The notes beneath the pieces were generated by a model that saw nothing but the letters and a program-made list of their open reading frames with translations, did no database searches and was not told where the DNA came from. A stretch of DNA of 64,000 bases. It comes from Halomonas sp. A40-4 (GTDB lineage: Bacteria; Pseudomonadota; Gammaproteobacteria; Pseudomonadales; Halomonadaceae). Of this stretch, positions 53,681 through 64,000 are shown piece after piece (position 1 is the first letter of the stretch; each line of letters starts with the position of its first letter). The position numbers and the translations under genes were made by a program. Where the stretch lies: contig NZ_CP065230.1 in the NCBI RefSeq assembly GCF_015767635.1, positions 434,001-498,000 on the forward strand. The letters run 5' to 3'.

Positions 53681-53714
53681 TTGTTTCCAAAGGGCTGTTC
53701 AGGAACGGAACACC

Positions 53715-55118
53715 ATGCGACTGTTTGAAACCCGACCCGGTGACGATGGCCTGCCAGGGGGCGAGCGCGCCTTGGCTGTCCTGGCATTGGTGACCGGTAC
53801 CTTGATGGCGGTTGTCGATACCACCATGATCAACCTGGCCCTGCCGACCATTGCGGCAGACCTTGATGTGTCAGCCTCCCGATCGGTGTGGATCACCAAT
53901 GTGTTCCAGGTGGTCTGTGCGGCTTTTCTGCTGGTGTTTGCCGGTATCAGCGAACTGGTGACGCGTCGGCGGCTGTACCTGTTTGGCTTGACAACCTTTG
54001 TCATCGCCGCGCTGGGGGCCGCCCTGTCGCGGAGCCTGGAAACGCTGCTGGTGTTTCGTGCGCTGCAGGGCCTGGGAGCGGCGGCGACGCTGTCCATTGG
54101 CCCATCGCTTTATCGGGCGATTTTTCCGTCGCGGTTGCTGGGAAGTGCGCTTGGGTTGAGCGCCCTGGTGGTGGCCGGTGGCTATGCCGCGGGCCCCACC
54201 CTAAGCGGTGTGATCTTGTCGTTTGCCGACTGGCCCTGGCTGTTCGCGCTGAATGTGCCACTGGGGGTGTGTTCATTGTGGCTGGCAAGCCGAGCGCTGC
54301 CCAGGGAAACACCGCGCCAGGGGAGTTTCGATATCCTGGGCGCGCTGCTCTCGATGTTGATGCTGGCGAGCTTTTTCCTGGCCATGGATGCCGTGGGTCA
54401 CGCGGCTCCTCTGTGGCAGAGTGCGGGTTGGGGCCTGCTAGCGGTGATCGCCGGTGGCTTGTTTATTGCCCGCCAGCGGCGCGCTCCCTATCCGTTATTA
54501 CCGCTAAGCGTGTTTGCAGAAAAGCGCTTCACGCTGGCCGTGTCGGCCTCGGGGCTGGCATTTATCGGTCAGGGGCTGACATTCGTCGCGCTTTCGTTTT
54601 TCTACCAGGAGCAGATGGGCTTTACACCGCTGGAAACGGCCTGGCTATTCACCCCCTGGCCGCTGGCCATCATGGTCGTCGGGCCACTAGCCGGGCGGCT
54701 GGCCGACCGAATTAACCCCAGCCTGCTTTCCAGCACGGGGCTGGTGCTGTTGATTGTCGGCCTGATTGCCCTGGCATTCGTCGATGAATCGACCGGTGTG
54801 ACGGGCAGTTTATGGCGTACGGCGCTGTGCGGCATCGGATTTGGCCTCTTCCAGCCGCCCAATAACCGCGAAATGATGAGTAGCCTGCCGCCCGAACGCA
54901 GCGCCAATGTATCGGGTGTGATGAGTACCACGCGAACGGTGGGGCAGTCGGTGGGGGTTGCGCTGGTGGGCGCTGCGCTGGCACTGGGTGCTCCCGTGCA
55001 GGTCACGTTATGGCTGGGGGCTGCCACCACATTGTTGGCGCTGCTGGCGAGCCTTTCGCGGGTGTCGCTGGCGCGGCGAGCGCTGGTTGCGCGTCGGGCA
55101 TCGTCTGGCGGCCAGTAA
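53715..55118 (+). CDS. DHA2-family MFS drug exporter (SmvA/EmrB-like)
   Basis: A 467-residue transporter with about 14 hydrophobic segments; start ATG 53715 (MRLFETRPG) rather than the upstream TTG inside the terminator. Family motifs include MAVVDTTMINLALPTIAADL (first segment) and, in segment 5, GGYAAGPTLSGVIL. The A-motif region is ISELVTRRRLYLFGL. It should use proton motive force to expel cationic drugs, dyes or bile-like compounds; no local regulator gene is adjacent. Confidence 0.9.
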   Translation: MRLFETRPGDDGLPGGERALAVLALVTGTLMAVVDTTMINLALPTIAADLDVSASRSVWITNVFQVVCAAFLLVFAGISELVTRRRLYLFGLTTFVIAALGAALSRSLETLLVFRALQGLGAAATLSIGPSLYRAIFPSRLLGSALGLSALVVAGGYAAGPTLSGVILSFADWPWLFALNVPLGVCSLWLASRALPRETPRQGSFDILGALLSMLMLASFFLAMDAVGHAAPLWQSAGWGLLAVIAGGLFIARQRRAPYPLLPLSVFAEKRFTLAVSASGLAFIGQGLTFVALSFFYQEQMGFTPLETAWLFTPWPLAIMVVGPLAGRLADRINPSLLSSTGLVLLIVGLIALAFVDESTGVTGSLWRTALCGIGFGLFQPPNNREMMSSLPPERSANVSGVMSTTRTVGQSVGVALVGAALALGAPVQVTLWLGAATTLLALLASLSRVSLARRALVARRASSGGQ

Positions 55119-55159
55119 GCGCGTACAATGGAAGGGTTTCCGACCTAAGGAGAGCCTCC

Positions 55160-55468
55160 ATGACGCTGCAGGCACAGATAGAGCAGAAGTTAGCGGCGCT
55201 AGCGCCCGACGTGCTGCAGGTAGAAAATGAAAGCCATATGCACAACGTCCCCGCGAATTCTGAAACGCATTTCAAGGTGACGTTGGTGAGCGACACCTTC
55301 GACGGCCTGATGCCCGTCAAGCGCCACCAGAAAATCTATGCGCTGCTGGCCGACGAGCTATCCGGCCCGGTGCACGCGCTAGCCCTTCACCTGTATACCC
55401 CTCATGAATGGGAAGTGCGCGGCGGTCAGCGCCCTGACTCGCCCAACTGCCGAGGGGGCGGGCAGTGA
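55160..55468 (+). CDS. BolA-family protein
   Basis: A 102-residue BolA-like protein; ATG 55160 follows AAGGAGA. HNVPANSETHFKVTLVSDTFDGLMPVKRHQKIYALLADEL (motifs HF-K-VT, F-G, RH) is the BolA fold, including the conserved His that binds glutaredoxin-bridged [2Fe-2S] clusters. A Gly/Pro/Arg tail extends the normal length slightly. Its stop overlaps the next gene's GTG start. Confidence 0.9.
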   Translation: MTLQAQIEQKLAALAPDVLQVENESHMHNVPANSETHFKVTLVSDTFDGLMPVKRHQKIYALLADELSGPVHALALHLYTPHEWEVRGGQRPDSPNCRGGGQ

Positions 55469-56295
55469 CCCCAGAGGTTGTCCGCCGACATTACCTCGAG
55501 GCGATGGGGATTACCGCTTGGGCATCGCGCTATCAGTTGCCTAACGCGCGGCCCACGGAAACCTGTGAGTGGGATGACACCCCTGCAACGCCCACGCCGC
55601 CGCGCGAGCGTCTTCAGGCCCTTTTGGATGATGTGCCCGCGCCTCGCTCGGCGCCTGCGGAAGCGCAGACCGCCTCAGACGAAGTGACGGCATCGCCGGC
55701 GGCCGTGCGTGCCCTGTTGGAAGAGCACCAGGCCCCTCTCAGTAAGCCAGAAGCAGCAGCCCCCGCCGCCGTACCCACGCCCAGCGAAGCGCCGGTGGCC
55801 AAGGAACCGCTGCAGTTTGGCGTGTCGTGTGTGTGTATCGGCAGGCGCTGGCTAAGCATCCATGCGGGTGAGATCGATGCTTCTGAGCAGCGCCTGCTCG
55901 CCAATATATGCCAGGCGGTGGGGCTTGCCGGTGGGTCGCTGCCGGAGGTGATGTTCTTCAAGTGGCCGCCCATGGCCAACGCCTTTGAACCAGAAGACCC
56001 CCTCGAAGAAGCGCGCGAGGGGGTGAATGCGTTTATCAGCGGGGCGGCCATCCGCCAACAATGGCAACTGGAAAAAATTCTTTTGTGGGGGGCTGACGCC
56101 ACCGACCCGGATAGCGCCTCGCTTGCCAAGGTGCTCGACGTTGATAACCAGCAAAGCCGCACGCTGGAGCTGCCGGTATGGCAGGCACCGTCGTTGGCCA
56201 CGCTGCTGCACAGTGCCGATGCCAAGCGCAACTTATGGCCTGCGTTGCATGCTCTGGCGCAAGATTGGCCGGTACCGGATCGAGATGATCACTGA
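55465..56295 (+). CDS. Hypothetical protein upstream of rimI, GTG start
   Basis: A 276-residue protein, function not known. It starts with GTG 55465 overlapping the bolA-type stop. The first 35 residues are followed by a long Pro/Ala/Glu-rich, probably disordered linker (about 35-118), then a compact C-terminal domain beginning FGVSCVCIGRRWLSIHAGE and including a Trp/Pro-rich MFFKWPPMANAFEPEDPLEEA stretch. A similar small family occurs beside rimI in pseudomonads, as far as I recall. The 3' end overlaps rimI by 11 bp, so co-translation is likely. Confidence 0.7.
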   Translation: MTPEVVRRHYLEAMGITAWASRYQLPNARPTETCEWDDTPATPTPPRERLQALLDDVPAPRSAPAEAQTASDEVTASPAAVRALLEEHQAPLSKPEAAAPAAVPTPSEAPVAKEPLQFGVSCVCIGRRWLSIHAGEIDASEQRLLANICQAVGLAGGSLPEVMFFKWPPMANAFEPEDPLEEAREGVNAFISGAAIRQQWQLEKILLWGADATDPDSASLAKVLDVDNQQSRTLELPVWQAPSLATLLHSADAKRNLWPALHALAQDWPVPDRDDH

Positions 56296-56734
56296 GCTGA
56301 GTCAACGTGACTTCCAGTTACTGGCAGCGCTTGAAACGCGCGCCCTGAGTGGCGTCAGTATCGCGTTGCTTAGGGAGGCCTTGGTGGCGGATACGGCCTG
56401 CGTGCTGGGCGACTGGCAGGAAAGCCAGTTGACAGGCTACGCGCTGCTGGCCCGATTACCCTTCGACGCCGAACTGCAAGCCATTGGTGTGCTGCCGGAG
56501 CAGCGTGGGCACGGCATCGGCGGTCAGTTGCTCAAGGCCGTATTCGCCGTCGCCGCTCGCTGGCAAAGTGAGCGGGTGCTGCTGGAAGTGCGTGAAAGCA
56601 ACGCAGCGGCGATTCGGCTGTATCAAGGCGCTGGCTTTCAGCAGGACGGCTATCGGCGAGACTACTACCCGGCAGCCGAAGGGGCTGCCGGGCGTGAGAG
56701 TGCGCTGTTGATGTCACGCTCTGCTCAGGGCTGA
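56285..56734 (+). CDS. rimI: Ribosomal protein S18 alanine N-acetyltransferase
   Basis: A 149-residue GNAT enzyme. The acetyl-CoA loop reads LPEQRGHGIGGQLLKAV, with the downstream ESNAAAIRLYQGAGFQQDGYRRDYY typical of RimI. It acetylates the N-terminal Ala of S18. Its ATG 56285 lies inside the previous gene (11-bp overlap). A longer frame reading back to 56027 is not credible. Confidence 0.9.
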   Translation: MITELSQRDFQLLAALETRALSGVSIALLREALVADTACVLGDWQESQLTGYALLARLPFDAELQAIGVLPEQRGHGIGGQLLKAVFAVAARWQSERVLLEVRESNAAAIRLYQGAGFQQDGYRRDYYPAAEGAAGRESALLMSRSAQG

Positions 56735-56741
56735 TATTGCC

Positions 56742-56924
56742 TCAGGATGGGTCGTCATCAAATTTAGTCAGCAGGGCGCTCAGGCGACGCTCCCATTCTT
56801 CGTGTTCCTGCTTGAGCTGGGTGTTTTCATTACGTAGTGTCTCGTTTTCCAGCTTCATCATTTCCAGCGCCTCGACGGTATCGGTAACGCGCTGCTCAAG
56901 CTGATTGAATAACTCTAGGCTCAT
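56742..56924 (-). CDS. zapB: Cell division protein ZapB
   Basis: A 60-residue coiled-coil protein. Start ATG 56924 (MSLELFNQLEQRVTDTVEAL) follows GGAGG at 5-bp spacing; an upstream in-frame ATG would give a non-homologous leader. The heptad pattern (LENETLRNENTQLKQEHEEWERRL) fits ZapB, which thickens the Z ring through ZapA. It converges with rimI. Confidence 0.85.
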   Translation of the reverse strand: MSLELFNQLEQRVTDTVEALEMMKLENETLRNENTQLKQEHEEWERRLSALLTKFDDDPS

Positions 56925-57027
56925 GCCCACCTCCAGATCAAAACAAGCGACATGCTTGCCTGTAAAACAAACGGTTAAAAATAATGGGGCGAGCGTAACG
57001 CCCGAACTGCAAAGCCGCAAGCGCTGA

Positions 57028-57636
57028 TTATGGGGCGCGGCGTTGATATAGCCTGGCGGTGCTTTCCCCCGCCTGGGTCTCGCGGTGCAGCACCCAGTGC
57101 GTGGGTACGTCCGGTATCAGGTCGCGCTCGGTCTCCAGGTAAACCATGGCCTCCGGTGCGAGCCAATGGCCAGCTTCAAGGGTAGCGCAGCACTCGGCTA
57201 CCCAGCCCTGATAAAACGGTGGATCCAGAAAGACGATATCGAAATACTGGGCCGGTTGCATGAGAAAGGCCTGGGCATCCCTAACAACGACATCACCTTG
57301 GTGGGTTTTGAGTGTTTCAAGGTTGCGGGTAATGTGGGCGGCCACCTGGCGGTCACTTTCGACGAAGGTGACCTGGGCCGCCCCGCGTGAGATGGCTTCA
57401 ATCCCAAGCGCGCCGGTGCCGGCGAAAAGGTCGAGTACCTTTTTTCCGTAAAGCGCCTGGCCAAGCCAGTTGAACAGCGTTTCACGCACGCGGTCCGGGG
57501 TGGGCCGCAGGCCTGGCTTGTCGAGGACCGGCAGTTGGCGGCGGCGGAAATCACCGCCGATAATGCGTAGCTTACCCAGCGGCTTGGCAGCCGAACGGCG
57601 CGACGAGGGTGGGCGAGTGGAGCGGTTTCGAGTCAT
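57028..57636 (-). CDS. rsmD: 16S rRNA (guanine966-N2)-methyltransferase RsmD
   Basis: A 202-residue Rossmann methyltransferase. GGDFRRRQLPV and PTPDRVRETLFNWLG are the N-terminal RsmD motifs; DLFAGTGALGIEAISRGA binds AdoMet; the target motif is FLDPPFYQGW (DPPF). It modifies G966 in 16S rRNA during 30S assembly. It is divergent from ftsY, the usual gammaproteobacterial arrangement. Confidence 0.95.
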   Translation of the reverse strand: MTRNRSTRPPSSRRSAAKPLGKLRIIGGDFRRRQLPVLDKPGLRPTPDRVRETLFNWLGQALYGKKVLDLFAGTGALGIEAISRGAAQVTFVESDRQVAAHITRNLETLKTHQGDVVVRDAQAFLMQPAQYFDIVFLDPPFYQGWVAECCATLEAGHWLAPEAMVYLETERDLIPDVPTHWVLHRETQAGESTARLYQRRAP

Positions 57637-57727
57637 AACGCGGATTGTAGCGGGCTAGTTATCCAAAGTCTTGGTTGGCGGTGGTAGGATAATCCCATTC
57701 TTTACCTTTTTCAGTCGGATGACATCC

Positions 57728-59130
<1,403 letters not shown>

Positions 59131-59134
<4 letters not shown>

Positions 59135-59799
59135 TCGCCTTTGAGCATGTGGGTAAACGCTACGGAGGGCGCTTCGAGGCGCTATCGCACCTTAACTTTC
59201 GCGTAGCGCGGGGCGAGATGGTGTTTCTTACCGGCCACTCCGGCGCGGGCAAGAGTTCGCTGTTGCGCTTGGTCATGCGCCTAGAGAAGCCGAGTCGGGG
59301 GCGCGTGGTGGTGGCAGGGCACGATATTGCCCAGTTGCATGCCAGCCAGGTGCCGTTTTACCGGCGCCAGATTGGTGTGGTCTTCCAGGATCACCAGTTA
59401 CTGTTTGACCGCAGCGTGTTTCACAACGTCTCGCTACCCCTGGATATCCAGGGCATCGAACCCCGCGAGTCGGCCCGTCGCGTGCGTGCAGCCCTGGATA
59501 AAGTCGGGCTGTTGCACCGTGAGAAAGCGTTACCCATTGAGCTTTCCGGCGGTGAGCAGCAGCGCGTGGGTATTGCCCGCGCCGTCGTCAACAAGCCGGC
59601 CCTGCTGCTCGCCGATGAGCCGACGGGCAACCTGGACCCCCAACTGTCCGCTGACATCATGGGATTGTTTGAAGACTTTAACCGGATTGGTACGACCGTC
59701 ATGATTGCCAGTCACGATCTGGCGTTGATCGCGGGATTGCAGCATCGGATCATACGCCTGCGCGATGGCCGTCTGGTAGCGGACGAGGGGGCCGCATGA
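59131..59799 (+). CDS. ftsE: Cell division ATPase FtsE
   Basis: A 222-residue ABC ATPase. Walker [10 protein letters not shown], signature LSGGEQQR, Walker B LLLADEP, and switch ASHD are intact. It starts within the ftsY stop (ATGA). With FtsX it activates amidases (via EnvC-type proteins) at the septum. Confidence 0.96.
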
Positions 59800-60836
59800 A
59801 ACGACCCACCGGTATCAAACCCAAAGGCGCCGCGCCTCGCTCGGGGCGTCCCCGTGCGGCGACCAAGGAAGCCCAGCGCCCTCAAAAACAGGGCGCGCGA
59901 TCTCAGCAGCCGCGCCGTTCTAGCCGCCTGCGCGCCTGGGGTAGGCACCACCGGGCAATGGCGCTCGACAGCCTCCAGCGACTGATTCGCTACCCGCTGG
60001 GCAATTTACTGACCATGCTGGCAATCGCCATCGCGCTGGTGCTCCCCGCCGCGCTGTGGTTAACCCTGGACAGTGCCCGGCTGCTGGATGCTGAGCTGGA
60101 CGAAAGCGCCACCCTCACCGTTTACCTTGAAACCGGCGTTGAGACGCCAGAGGCCGAACGCATCGAGCAGGCCGTCAGCGCTGATGACGATGTGCATAGC
60201 ACTCGGTATGTCAGTGCTGAGCAGGGCATGGCTGATTTTCAGCAATCGCTGGGCGTTGAGGATGCGCTATCGGGGCTTGATGATAACCCTCTGCCGCACA
60301 GTATCGTGGTGCGCCCGGGTAGCGTTGATCCTGAACTTATGCAGACACTGGCTGAGCGGTTAGGCGACATGACGGGTGTCGACGAAGTGCGCCTCGATCT
60401 GGCCTGGGTGGAGCGCCTGCGCCACTTGGCGGCGTTGGGAACGCGCGTTGCGCTCGCACTGGGGGTCCTGTTTGGCCTCGGGGTTTTGTTGGTAGTGGGC
60501 AATACCATCCGGCTATCGGTGGAGAGCCGGCGCCGTGAAATTGAAGTGGTGATGCTGATAGGCGCGACCCATGCGTTTGTCAGGCGTCCCTTCCTTTACA
60601 GCGGCGCCTGGTACGGCGTTGGTGGCGGTGTACTGGCACTGGGGCTTCTGTCGTTGGGTAACCACTGGTTATCAATGCCGGTGGCCGCCTTGGCGGAAAG
60701 TTACGGCGCCAGCTTTTCGTTGCCCCGATTGGACTTCACAGGCTCCACAATTTTGCTATCTTGCAGTACACTACTTGGCTGGCTGGGCGCATGGCTTGCC
60801 GTGTCCCGGCATCTTGCCAGTATCCGTCCGCGCTGA
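59796..60836 (+). CDS. ftsX: Cell division permease FtsX
   Basis: A 346-residue membrane protein. A basic Pro/Arg-rich cytoplasmic N-terminus (about 1-50) precedes the first span (NLLTMLAIAIALVLPAAL), then a periplasmic domain (about 85-190) and three further spans (ALALGVLFGLGVLLVVGNTI, GVGGGVLALGLLSL and the last near 320). It overlaps ftsE by 4 bp (ATGA) and forms the FtsEX complex. Confidence 0.94.
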   Translation: MKRPTGIKPKGAAPRSGRPRAATKEAQRPQKQGARSQQPRRSSRLRAWGRHHRAMALDSLQRLIRYPLGNLLTMLAIAIALVLPAALWLTLDSARLLDAELDESATLTVYLETGVETPEAERIEQAVSADDDVHSTRYVSAEQGMADFQQSLGVEDALSGLDDNPLPHSIVVRPGSVDPELMQTLAERLGDMTGVDEVRLDLAWVERLRHLAALGTRVALALGVLFGLGVLLVVGNTIRLSVESRRREIEVVMLIGATHAFVRRPFLYSGAWYGVGGGVLALGLLSLGNHWLSMPVAALAESYGASFSLPRLDFTGSTILLSCSTLLGWLGAWLAVSRHLASIRPR

Positions 60837-60941
60837 ACGGCCCGCGTTGCTCATCAGGCGACGGCGAGGGAACCTTGTCTACACGGCAAGGTCATAGAGA
60901 CACACTAACCACGTAAGGGTTACAAGGGAGACCACCTGCAC

Positions 60942-61808
60942 ATGAGCACTAGTCTTCTACCGGTGGGACAGCTATCACCAGGCAATGACCTGGGCGGCTA
61001 TATCAAAGCGGTCAACGGCATTGCGGTTCTGAGTGCCGAAGAAGAGCGTGAGCTTGCGTTCCGCCTGCACGATGAAGGCGACCTGGAAGCAGCGCGACGC
61101 TTGGTACTATCGCATTTGCGCTTTGTTGTGCACATCGCCCGTAGTTATTCGGGGTATGGCCTGGCGCAAGCCGACTTGATTCAGGAAGGCAACGTGGGTC
61201 TGATGAAAGCCGTCAAGCGCTTTGACCCCAATCAGGGCGTTCGCCTGGTTTCATTTGCGGTGCACTGGATCAAGGCCGAGATCCACGAGTTTGTGCTGCG
61301 TAACTGGCGTATTGTCAAAATTGCGACCACCAAGGCGCAACGCAAGCTGTTTTTCAACCTGCGCAGCGCGAAGAAACGCCTGGCCTGGCTCAATAATGAT
61401 GAAGTCGACGCCATCGCCAAAGACCTTAATGTCAAACCTGGCGTTGTGCGTGATATGGAAGGACGGCTGTCGTCCTACGATGCCGGTTTCGATGCCTCGC
61501 CAAGCGACGATGAAGACAGCGCCTACCAGGCGCCGGTCAACTTCCTGGATGACATGGCGGCTGATCCGGCAACGCAGCTTGAAGACAGCGATTTCGAGGA
61601 AGACTCGACGCGCCGTCTACAGCTGGCGCTTGAAGAGCTGGATGAGCGTTCTCGGGATATTCTCCAGCGTCGCTGGCTGGTCGAGGACAAGGCGACGTTA
61701 CACGACCTGGCCGACGTGTACGGCGTTAGCGCCGAACGTATTCGCCAGCTCGAAAAAAATGCCATGAAGAAGTTGCGCCAGAAAATGGGCGATGCCATCG
61801 CGGCTTAA
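60942..61808 (+). CDS. rpoH: Heat-shock sigma factor RpoH (sigma-32)
   Basis: A 288-residue sigma-70-family factor. Region 2 reads [28 protein letters not shown] and the heat-shock-sigma hallmark RpoH box is QRKLFFNLR (Q133 to R141). Region 4.2 is [25 protein letters not shown]. It directs transcription of chaperone and protease genes. Start ATG 60942 after AAGGGAG. It follows ftsX by 105 bp and ends at a terminator. Confidence 0.97.
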   Translation: MSTSLLPVGQLSPGNDLGGYIKAVNGIAVLSAEEERELAFRLHDEGDLEAARRLVLSHLRFVVHIARSYSGYGLAQADLIQEGNVGLMKAVKRFDPNQGVRLVSFAVHWIKAEIHEFVLRNWRIVKIATTKAQRKLFFNLRSAKKRLAWLNNDEVDAIAKDLNVKPGVVRDMEGRLSSYDAGFDASPSDDEDSAYQAPVNFLDDMAADPATQLEDSDFEEDSTRRLQLALEELDERSRDILQRRWLVEDKATLHDLADVYGVSAERIRQLEKNAMKKLRQKMGDAIAA

Positions 61809-61832
61809 GTAAGCGAGCAGGTTCGACCTAAT

Positions 61833-61864
61833 AAAAACGGCACCCCAAGGGGTGCCGTTTTTTA
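61833..61864 (+). terminator. Intrinsic terminator after rpoH
   Basis: AAAAACGGCACCCC-AA-GGGGTGCCGTTTTTT is an almost perfect 13-bp stem with A- and T-runs on both sides, so it may also stop convergent slmA transcripts. Confidence 0.95.
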
Positions 61865-61898
61865 TGGAGGACTGAACTGTAGCCTGCCCGATTTGCCG

Positions 61899-62507
61899 CT
61901 AAGCGGGCTGCACCGCTTCGCGCAGCAGCTGGCCCGACAGCAGGATCCACTGATCATCCCAGTAGTCCGTGGGCAAACGTTTGAAATCGCTGCGTACATA
62001 CTGGGAGATACGCCCCTCGGCGTGGGCGATCAGCAGGTTCGCCGCCGCCGAGGCGGGGATGCTCGGGCGACGCCCTTCACGCAGTTCGGCTTCGCGGAGG
62101 ATTTGCTTGAACTGGGCTTCCAGCCGTTCGAACAGCTGGTGGATCCGATGCCGTAGGCGCGCAGTTTCGCCGGTCAATACGTCGCCACCCATGACGCGTG
62201 CAAGGCCCGGGTTCTTCTCGGCAAAACCGAGTACCAGTGACAAGATAGTGCCACAGCGGTTAGTGGCGTCGGGGACCTCGTCCATGATCCGGGTAATGCG
62301 GGCAAAGATGCTTTCTTCGATAAAATCGATCAGCCCTTCGAACATGCGCGCCTTGCTCGGGAAGTGGCGATACAGAGCGGCTTCCGAGACGCCTACCTGG
62401 CGGGCTAGTGCCGCAGTGGTGATCCGCTTGCCACTGTCTTCTTCAAGCATCAGGGCAAGGGCCTGAAGGATCTGCTCGCGGCGGCGAGGCTTGCGTTCAT
62501 CGCTCAT
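61899..62507 (-). CDS. slmA: Nucleoid occlusion factor SlmA
   Basis: A 202-residue TetR-fold protein. The start is ATG 62507 ([12 protein letters not shown]) after GGAGAGC; the longer frame reads into arg[33 protein letters not shown] is nearly identical to the SlmA DNA-binding domain. SlmA binds SBS sites and blocks FtsZ assembly over the nucleoid. The gene order argB-slmA is conserved in pseudomonads and relatives. Confidence 0.94.
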   Translation of the reverse strand: MSDERKPRRREQILQALALMLEEDSGKRITTAALARQVGVSEAALYRHFPSKARMFEGLIDFIEESIFARITRIMDEVPDATNRCGTILSLVLGFAEKNPGLARVMGGDVLTGETARLRHRIHQLFERLEAQFKQILREAELREGRRPSIPASAAANLLIAHAEGRISQYVRSDFKRLPTDYWDDQWILLSGQLLREAVQPA

Positions 62508-62527
62508 GATGTTGCTCTCCGTCGCGG

Positions 62528-64000
<1,473 letters not shown>

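Overview
The window looks like chromosomal DNA of a halophilic gammaproteobacterium, most likely a Halomonas-type member of the Halomonadaceae. This is inferred from gene content: many acidic proteins, a stand-alone acetoacetyl-CoA reductase (PHB metabolism), a glycine-betaine-type ABC importer, SlmA, ZapB and MinCDE together, and the classic gammaproteobacterial order corB-like, ypjD, ffh, rpsP, rimM, trmD, rplS. No 16S rRNA or database search supports it further.

Layout. 1-11.2 kb is the distal end of a type VI secretion (T6SS) locus: the C-terminus of TssM, a GNAT protein, PAAR, VgrG, a DUF4123 adaptor, a 1151-residue VasX-like putative pore-forming effector, two tandem membrane paralogues (candidate immunity proteins) and a zinc-ribbon membrane protein. 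11.5-19.2 kb is an accessory metabolic island: a LysR regulator diverges from a 2-oxoglutarate oxygenase and a DddP-like M24 enzyme, followed on the opposite strand by a nitrilase-family amidase and a four-gene OpuC/OsmU-type importer. Together they look like uptake and breakdown of a betaine-like or amino-acid-like solute not identified here. A remnant of an EAL domain and an initiator tRNA follow.

20-36 kb holds housekeeping genes: phaB-type reductase, a DUF349 protein, minCDE, exonuclease I, a pitrilysin-like protease, an SRAP-family protein that has lost all four catalytic residues, a TetR/PlsC pair, a CorB/CorC-like protein and YpjD. 34.8-45.7 kb holds ffh, the rpsP-rimM-trmD-rplS cluster, xerD-dsbC, hom-thrC-recJ and a YitT protein. 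45.7-48.7 kb is a copper-efflux operon (MerR regulator, CopA, a 23-residue membrane peptide).

49-57 kb carries a FadL-type porin, prfB with its programmed +1 frameshift, lysS, a DHA2-type MFS exporter, a BolA protein and rimI. 56.7-64 kb carries zapB, rsmD, ftsYEX-rpoH, slmA, argB and the 3' end of algC. ftsY contains a perfect 224-bp CCAGAG hexanucleotide repeat.

Most of the window is ordinary core genome. The items most worth a second look are the mosaic duplicate membrane genes beside the VasX-like effector, the oxygenase/M24/nitrilase/importer island with its altered DddP-like active site, the SRAP pseudoenzyme, the micro-peptide behind copA, and the ftsY repeat.
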